Under the pieces are notes generated by a model. That model was not told the origin of the DNA, did no database searches, and worked only from the letters and a program-made list of their open reading frames with translations. Below, piece by piece: positions 58,329-64,000 of a stretch of 64,000 bases of DNA. Numbering within the stretch: position 1 is the stretch's first letter; the number at the start of each line of letters is the position of its first letter. Source of the stretch: Antedon mediterranea. Taxonomy: Eukaryota > Echinodermata > Crinoidea > Comatulida > Antedonidae. Location: positions 23,842,101 through 23,906,100 of the forward strand of contig NC_092677.1 in the NCBI RefSeq assembly GCF_964355755.1. Direction: 5' to 3'. A program made the position numbers and the translations under genes.

Positions 58329-58651
58329 AAACGGAAAAATATCAAACATTATATAATTCAGGAAATTCATTAAATTCCATTATCGACGCAACGAAAAGAT
58401 AAAAAAAAAACGTTTTTTAACAATTTCAGGGAAAAATTCAAGAAACCCAACAGAAATAAACATTTTACATTTCTGTAATGGTTATTGAATCTCCTGTTTT
58501 ATACCGCATTTAATATCTGTTATTATATAACACCTATATAAATTCCTGTCATTTGATTGGACGAATGTGGGTCACATGGCGTGCAATAGTACGCACTATT
58601 CAACGATCGTTAAATAGTACTTTTATTCAAATAACTAGAATTTATTTAGAT

Positions 58652-58830
58652 GTTATATAAAACAAATAATGAATGTTTTGTATTCGTGTAATGGTACAAA
58701 TAATGGCACTTGGTGAATGATGAAAGGTTATATCAACTCGGCTTTGCCTCGTTGATATAACCTTTCATCATTCACCTCATGCCATTATTTGTACCATTGC
58801 ACTCATAAACATTCATTATTTGTATAATAA
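58652..58830. mobile_element. Long foldback palindrome, about 75 bp arms
   Basis: ACAAATAATGAATGTTT, GTAATGGTACAAATAATGGC and TGAATGATGAAAGGTTATAT on the left are mirrored by ATATAACCTTTCATCATTCA, GCCATTATTTGTACCATT and AAACATTCATTATTTGT on the right, with a loop of about ten bases around GGCTTTGCCT. The near-perfect arms suggest a young foldback or MITE insertion. Confidence 0.8.
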
Positions 58831-59319
58831 CGTTATAACTGTATTTTAAATCTTATTGTTATGTTTTTAATGTCGAATTGTATTGACGTTTTAAACCATC
58901 TTTCGTACCGTCGTATTGCTTGTAATGATTTTCTTTTCGATAACATTTTAAAATTTGTACTGATTAAGAATAACCTTTTACCGCTGACGTTTATTTATTG
59001 ATTACCATTCCACTTCTCAGCGTCGTTTGACCGCTTAGTTAGATTATAGGCTGTGCCCAAATCTCTTTTTAAGACACTGGAAAGACGAATCTAAAAATAT
59101 AAATACATTTGATATGTATAACGTTTTCGTAATAAGCCTATATAATTTTCCACTAACCGTCAGATTCAATTACTTGTGTATATGAATAACTTAAATAAGT
59201 TGATCTGTGGTGGTTATCACTATAAAGGTGCTCCTAGCGGTTCAATCCTACCTTTTGTCAGGGTTGTAACTCTTTCTTATACCCCATTCTCTACGCTCAA
59301 ATGAGACACCTGCGAGGTT
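58831..59319. other. Intergenic, no gene seen
   Basis: AT-rich, nothing recognised. Confidence 0.4.
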
Positions 59320-59459
59320 CCTACTCTAGCGAAACAAAGACGTACGCGCAACGCAGGCGAAATGACCAATGGCAAGCAACGGTTCAAATAATCCATCGCT
59401 TATTATTGGTCAAATTACTTGCGTTGCGCTGACGTCCTTGCGTTGCGTTTGTAAGCACG
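59320..59459. mobile_element. MITE family A, degraded copy 6
   Basis: GCGCAACGCAGGCGAAATGA, CCAATGGCAAGCAACGG, CCATCGCTTATTATTGGTCA and CTTGCGTTGCGCTGACGTCC follow the order of copy 1. The outer TIRs are lost. Confidence 0.6.
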
Positions 59460-60431
59460 ATATATTATAGTTTATCCAGCCTGTAATTGGTGATTTTCTC
59501 GACCTTGGATTCCTATGAAAAAAAATAAAGACATTGCTTACTTAAAAACGTTTGATACAACAAAGTATGCTCAAGACACGTGACGTTATCCAAGAACGAC
59601 TACAGTAGTAGATATGGAATTTTCAATATCAGCATTAAAATTTATTTTGTTTTTCGTAATTTTCTAACAAAGGATTTCGCAGGATTTTTTTCCTTTTTAT
59701 TTCGTCCCCATTTTCTTTTTAGGATTATATTTAGTGTACGGTAACTGTATATAATTCAGTATTTGTTCGAGTGTTTAAAAAAAGTGAGAAAATGATTACA
59801 CGAACGAATAGGCCTACATGCTCTATTGTAATATATAAAGAGTGGTTCAGTACAGTCAATGACCCACGAAACTATCCGAAACGGCTTCATAAAACTTTAT
59901 GAAGGCGATGCATCGCACGTGAATATAAAACGCAATTATCATGTTGTGATGTAGCGTACTCGCGGGTCGCTCGATTGAGATCGGGTTATAAAATGCTAGG
60001 TGTTCGGATCGAATGACAACCAACAAAGAGGGTGATATTCAGCTTGAAAAATGGTTATAAAACGTCAACCTTAACGGATGGTAATGAGGATACAGTGAGG
60101 TAGTTCACGTCTATTGCCTAGGCCCTGTGAGACAAGAGAAGATATCACATGTCTCCCTTCAGACGTCAATGTGCCAGGCTTTACCAGTTATCATGATGTG
60201 TATCCGTTCTCGTGGGGGTTATTTCCATTATAAACCTGTGAGCAACTATAGTTTCGAGTTATGAGAACGATTACTCGAAGGCATAATATACTCAGTCGAG
60301 ACTATTTATTGTTGATTAATTAGTTACTGTTAGGCCTAACAGATAACGATTTAAACAATAATCAGCGATTAGTTACTAAGCCTAGAAATCAAAACTGAAA
60401 TTCATGTAAAAAAATAAACTATATTATTATT
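59460..60431. other. FoxF distal upstream region; candidate regulatory stretch 59850-60300
   Basis: 59850-60300 is repeat-free and balanced. CTTCATAAAACTTTATGAAG at 59886-59905 is a palindrome of two TTTATG/CATAAA caudal-type sites. GATA-like AGATATCAC and TTATCATG lie near 60145 and 60190. It sits about 2.3 kb upstream of the FoxF start, so a FoxF enhancer is plausible. Confidence 0.3.
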
Positions 60432-60510
60432 AGCTAAAAAAAGAAGCCTACACCTAAGTAACTAAAAAAAGAAGCCTACCTAAGTAACTAAAAAAATAAG
60501 CCTACCTAAG
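60432..60510 (+). repeat. Minisatellite, about 30 bp unit, 3 copies
   Basis: CTAAAAAAAGAAGCCTAC followed by CTAAGTAA is repeated three times with slight length changes. Confidence 0.85.
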
Positions 60511-60871
60511 AATACCAACAACAAAAAAGCCGCCCATGGGCTTCATTTCGTGGTTTACAGTCATTGGTCAACAACTGCAACGATTAATACAATTTGCTAT
60601 TTATTTATTATTGATACGTAAGATTACAAAAAAATATCTTAAATTAAAAAAGAAAATATTTAGTAACATCAACTAATAGTAATTTTTAAATTATTACTTA
60701 TTATTATAACTTATTGTTTTGTGTCTATAACTTCAATTTAATTTTAAAATAAATGTATTTCTCTCAAAATAACAATCCTCAGCTTCATCATTGTCATTTG
60801 TTGTTGATTGTTTACCCGAAAATTAAAACGTAAGCAATCACACAGATCAACACAGACTAGGCCATGTTGAT
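60511..60871. other. Intergenic, no gene seen
   Basis: AT-rich, nothing recognised. Confidence 0.4.
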
Positions 60872-61179
60872 TTTGTTTATTTATTTATTATTTATTTATT
60901 TTATGTCTTTAGGCAATGTGGCCAAGGATTACCAATAGTGAATTAATCACTGTCCTATCAGATAGGTGGTAATCCCCCTGATACAGGGGCTATTGTGTGA
61001 ACCAGTTCACCGGGGTAACCCCCTACTCTTTTTCGAATAATGAACTGGGTTTCTTTAAAGTACACACAGGTTATAACTGTGTACACTGGACCTACGGTTT
61101 ATAGTCCTTATCCGAGAAGACTTGTTCCACCACCAGAACTAGGAGCGAGTCGGCCTCGAACCCTTGCCGATGTTGCTGT
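60872..61179 (-). mobile_element. tRNA-derived SINE, 5'-truncated, alternative 3' tail
   Basis: On the minus strand it begins inside the tRNA part (ACATCGGCAAGGGTTCGAGG, B box at 61155-61166). It continues with TTCTCGGATAAGGACTATAA, GTCCAGTGTACACA, TTTAAAGAAACC and GGGGGTTACCCCGGTG, as in the copy at 36757. After that it differs (CAGGGGGATTACCACCTATC) and ends in AAATAAATAAATA repeats. The A box half is missing. Confidence 0.8.
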
Positions 61180-62059
61180 ATTGATATATTGTATTTTATC
61201 GTACTGATTTATTTATAGCTTTTTAATAACTTTATTATAACATATAGTCTATGCAAAATTTGATTTTGTTCGTCTCATTGTTCAAGTTTTGAGAGACAAT
61301 ACAACTTTAAAGTAACGTAAATATGACGAATACGACCCTTAAAAAACGATTGTTTTAATGGTATTCCTCTGACTGGGTTCATGCTCTATTAAACATAGTA
61401 TCTATAGTTTTATGGGTTTTTTTCCAAAACGTATTTTTTAGGCCTATAGAATCATAAAAAATAAATATGAAAGAGTTAGATTAATATCAAACTAAATCTA
61501 GTAAATTATAGCATGGATGATTGAAATAAAAGTTTGAAAAAAGTAAAATTATGTTTTAGTTAAATATTAGAGGAAAAAAGAATTTAAAACAATAAAACTC
61601 AAGTTGTTTCCTCTGGCTAAAGAATATTTCTTTCGGTGATATTTTCCCAAACATTGTAGGAGTTTTTCAAACACTGGCTGACTTCCCTATGTTGATTAAC
61701 TTCAGTTAAGTTGAATATACAGTAGTAACTGTATTGTAGCTATGTCTAACAATACATATTTTGTTATGCTTTTTATTTTAAATTCAACAATTTATAGGTA
61801 AATATATTTAAATTGTCTTATTCATTTTAATGATGCTTATGATTCGATGTTTTCGTTGAACATACTATTGTTATGTTTTTTCTACTACTAGTACAACAAG
61901 GTAATTGTCTATTTAATGTATGATACGGGATCCGATTGACCTTTTACCCGAAAAAAGGCTAGTTTCTATGTTGACAGTGTGTAACCTCGCTCTTAATGCC
62001 TGTATTTGACACGATAATGCTCGTTCTCGTATGTCAGCGCTAAAAACATTGCTCTGTTT
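61180..62059. other. FoxF upstream flank, no gene seen
   Basis: AT-rich single-copy sequence with nothing recognisable up to about 62020. Confidence 0.4.
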
Positions 62060-62460
62060 TCGACGTGGGGGGCGGGACATTGGATCGCCCATTTCTCACT
62101 CTACTTTCGGACTGAGTTGGCGCTCTTCTACAACTCTACCAACAAACTCCTCAACCAAACATTACAATCGTTTACTCGGTCGTGTATACAACCACCCGCT
62201 AACTCATCCACTCTGTTCATTGAGTTTTTATGTGTATTTTATTCCGGTTCTTTATGGGACGTCAACTGTGTTTTTGGGGTTCTACGTCAATGTTTCCTTA
62301 ATGAGTCACCAGTTAAAATATAAACGATACAGATAAAACTACCAAAAAGTATTTATCTTTGAGATATTGGTAGCAACACGTTGCTCATCACAGTATAGCC
62401 CGAGGACTATCCAGGTAAACTTCTTTATTTACAATAGTATCGTGATTTTACTTTTTCCAA
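62060..62460 (+). promoter_or_regulatory. FoxF promoter and 5' UTR
   Basis: A GC box GGGGGGCGGG (about 62066-62076) and inverted CCAAT (ATTGG, about 62080) are followed by an AP-1 consensus TGAGTCA (62302-62308), a TATA-like ATATAAA (62319-62325) and GATA-type sites AGATAA (62331), TTATCT (62353) and AGATAT (62362). Start of transcription around 62350 would fit the TATA-like box, giving a 5' UTR of about 110 nt. An in-frame TGA at 62443-62445 closes the frame ahead of the start codon. The functional reading is inferred from motifs. Confidence 0.5.
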
Positions 62461-63670
62461 ATGACGATTCAGGAAAGAATGGCCGTTTCGTCAATGCAAC
62501 AGCAGCCGCCGCCAATACACACACAGCAGCAGACGATAACGGCTCACAACCACCAGGTATTGCACACGACTATGCAGGTAGCACAGATGCAGCAAACCTC
62601 GCCACCGTTAATCAAGTCAGAATGCACTGATTTGGACGACAGTTTGTCATCATCTACACAGCAAATTCACTCAAATACCAAAGACGATACAGACTTATCA
62701 GCAGAGGTAACAGCCGATTCTCCTACCGATAAACCAAATGCCGGTAAAAAGGTAGGAGCTGGAATCCGTCGCCACGAGAAACCACCTTATTCATACATTG
62801 CTTTAATAGTCATGGCAATACAGAGTTCACCAACAAAACGGCTTACTTTAAGTGAAATTTATCAGTTTCTAATGCAGCGTTTTCCGTTTTTCCGTGGTGC
62901 GTACCAAGGCTGGAAAAATTCAGTTCGTCACAATCTGTCACTAAATGAATGTTTCATCAAACTACCCAAAGGCTTAGGCCGACCTGGAAAGGGACATTAC
63001 TGGACAATAGATCCTGCTAGTGAGTTTATGTTTGAGGAGGGGTCGTTTCGCAGACGTCCAAGAGGATTTCGTCGCAAGTGTCAAGCCCTCAGACCCCCGT
63101 ATGCCATGATGAACGCAATGACGGGAATGCATGGAACCCCAATGCTAGGCGGATCTCCACTTGATATGTTCGGTCAAAACCCCAATTCTGCTGCTTTATC
63201 AAACATGGCATGTTCCATGGGAAACACAAACAATAATAATTATGACAATATGGGAATGAACATGATGGGTTTCCCTGTAAACCTAGGTTCCAATTCCCCA
63301 AATGGAGGCGGAGGCGGTGTCGCCGGCGGCTACATGTCGACTTGTGCTGTTTCAATGTCAAATCAGGACTATGGTGGGCCTCCTCTACAAGCAAGCAATG
63401 CGGCATCACCAACAAACCACCAAGGCATGTATTTTTCACAGGCAAATGGAGTTGTTGATAACCAGGTTATGTCGTATGCAGCGGCCTCGTGTTGGCCGAC
63501 GGGATTTGGTAGCGGTGGTCGATACATCAAGCAGCAACTAGCAGATTGCAACGGGGGAAACACATCACCTATCCAGGCCATGCAAGCCACAGACCAGAGC
63601 CAGTACCTTAGCCCACTTCCACATGTTTCTACGGGGCATAACACTGAACCAACGGACCTGTCACATCATG
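62461..63670 (+). CDS. FoxF: Forkhead transcription factor FoxF, first coding exon (partial gene)
   Basis: A nuclear DNA-binding regulator of the FoxF subfamily, known for visceral and splanchnic mesoderm and muscle development. Residues 107-206 are the forkhead domain: [20 protein letters not shown], the recognition helix [33 protein letters not shown], then the FoxF-typical [19 protein letters not shown]. The N-terminus is rich in Q, T and P and holds IKSE, a possible sumoylation motif. The region after the domain is rich in M, N, G and S with a glycine run. The exon ends after 403 codons plus one base at CATCATG/GTATGT, a strong donor. The 12 extra codons to the stop at 63709 are then intron. 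Vertebrate FoxF genes also have a long first exon and one intron before the C-terminus. ATG 62461 follows an in-frame TGA, but ATG 62482 has the better context (A at -3, G at +4) and may be the real start. Confidence 0.95.
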
Positions 63671-64000
63671 GTATGTTATATCATTCAATCAATCTATTTC
63701 CAAATGCATAATAATTAACTTTAATACAATATGTGCATTATTTCGCTACGAACACTTTCAAAACATTCGTCAATATTACTTTAGTTAGTGAATTATTAAG
63801 CACTGCAGCGTATCCATGATATTGAATCATGGAGAGAGGGTTGAAGTATTAAGTATACAATATTGTTAAATTAAGTGCTGTACTAAACCTGTGTATTGAT
63901 GGTAATATCAGATATGTATGAGAAATCTCCTATTCTATATGGCGTTTGTAACAGTGGTATAGGTATAATGAAATGAGTGTGATGTCCTACACATTTTTAT
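63671..64000 (+). other. Beginning of the FoxF intron
   Basis: It starts with GTATGT at 63671 and is AT-rich. No acceptor or conserved FoxF C-terminal coding sequence is visible before the window ends. A small inverted pair CCATGAT/ATCATGG is at about 63814-63832. Confidence 0.65.

Noticed and set aside
63089-63644. Minus-strand and alternative-frame open stretches over FoxF
   Set aside because: Shadows of the FoxF coding exon, with no independent start or domain.

Overview
This is about 64 kb of AT-rich animal DNA. The two single-exon forkhead genes with long flanks, the dispersed LINE tails, a tRNA-derived SINE and several MITE families point to a eukaryote, most likely an invertebrate deuterostome. 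An echinoderm or hemichordate is my best guess. That placement is an inference from gene content and repeat style, not a demonstrated identification.

Only two genes are certain. FoxC lies on the minus strand at 24596-25957 as one intact exon of 453 codons. FoxF lies on the plus strand at 62461-63670; its long first coding exon ends at a clear splice donor and the rest of the gene lies beyond the window. The two are divergent (head to head) with about 36.5 kb between their start codons. No other forkhead domain is visible between them, so FoxL1 and FoxQ1, their partners in the ancestral FoxC/FoxF/FoxL1/FoxQ1 cluster, are not in this interval. Both genes encode DNA-binding regulators of mesoderm development, so the intergenic DNA is a natural place for their enhancers and insulators. 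I mark a few repeat-free, mixed-composition stretches as candidates, plus one good CTCF-like core at 53.03 kb and a weaker one in the opposite orientation at 27.78 kb.

Layout. 1-24.5 kb (downstream of FoxC): AT-rich DNA with MITE copies, minisatellites, diverged tandem duplications, LINE tails, and three weak coding or exon candidates (7923-8138, 17229-17276, 22194-22304). 24.6-26.3 kb: FoxC and its promoter. 26.3-62.0 kb: the FoxC-FoxF intergenic region, with MITEs, a truncated LINE carrying reverse transcriptase remnants, two SINE copies with different tails, a 460 bp TCA/TCT microsatellite, an almost identical 517 bp tandem duplication, and a 2 kb satellite of a 20 bp unit. 62.0-64.0 kb: FoxF promoter, first exon and start of its intron.

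The least explained signals are three tiny near-perfect hairpins (25-39 bp) with CATGGAG termini, two of them flanked by exact 7 bp direct repeats, and the great excess of the palindromic octamer TAGGCCTA (more than 40 copies by eye where about one is expected).
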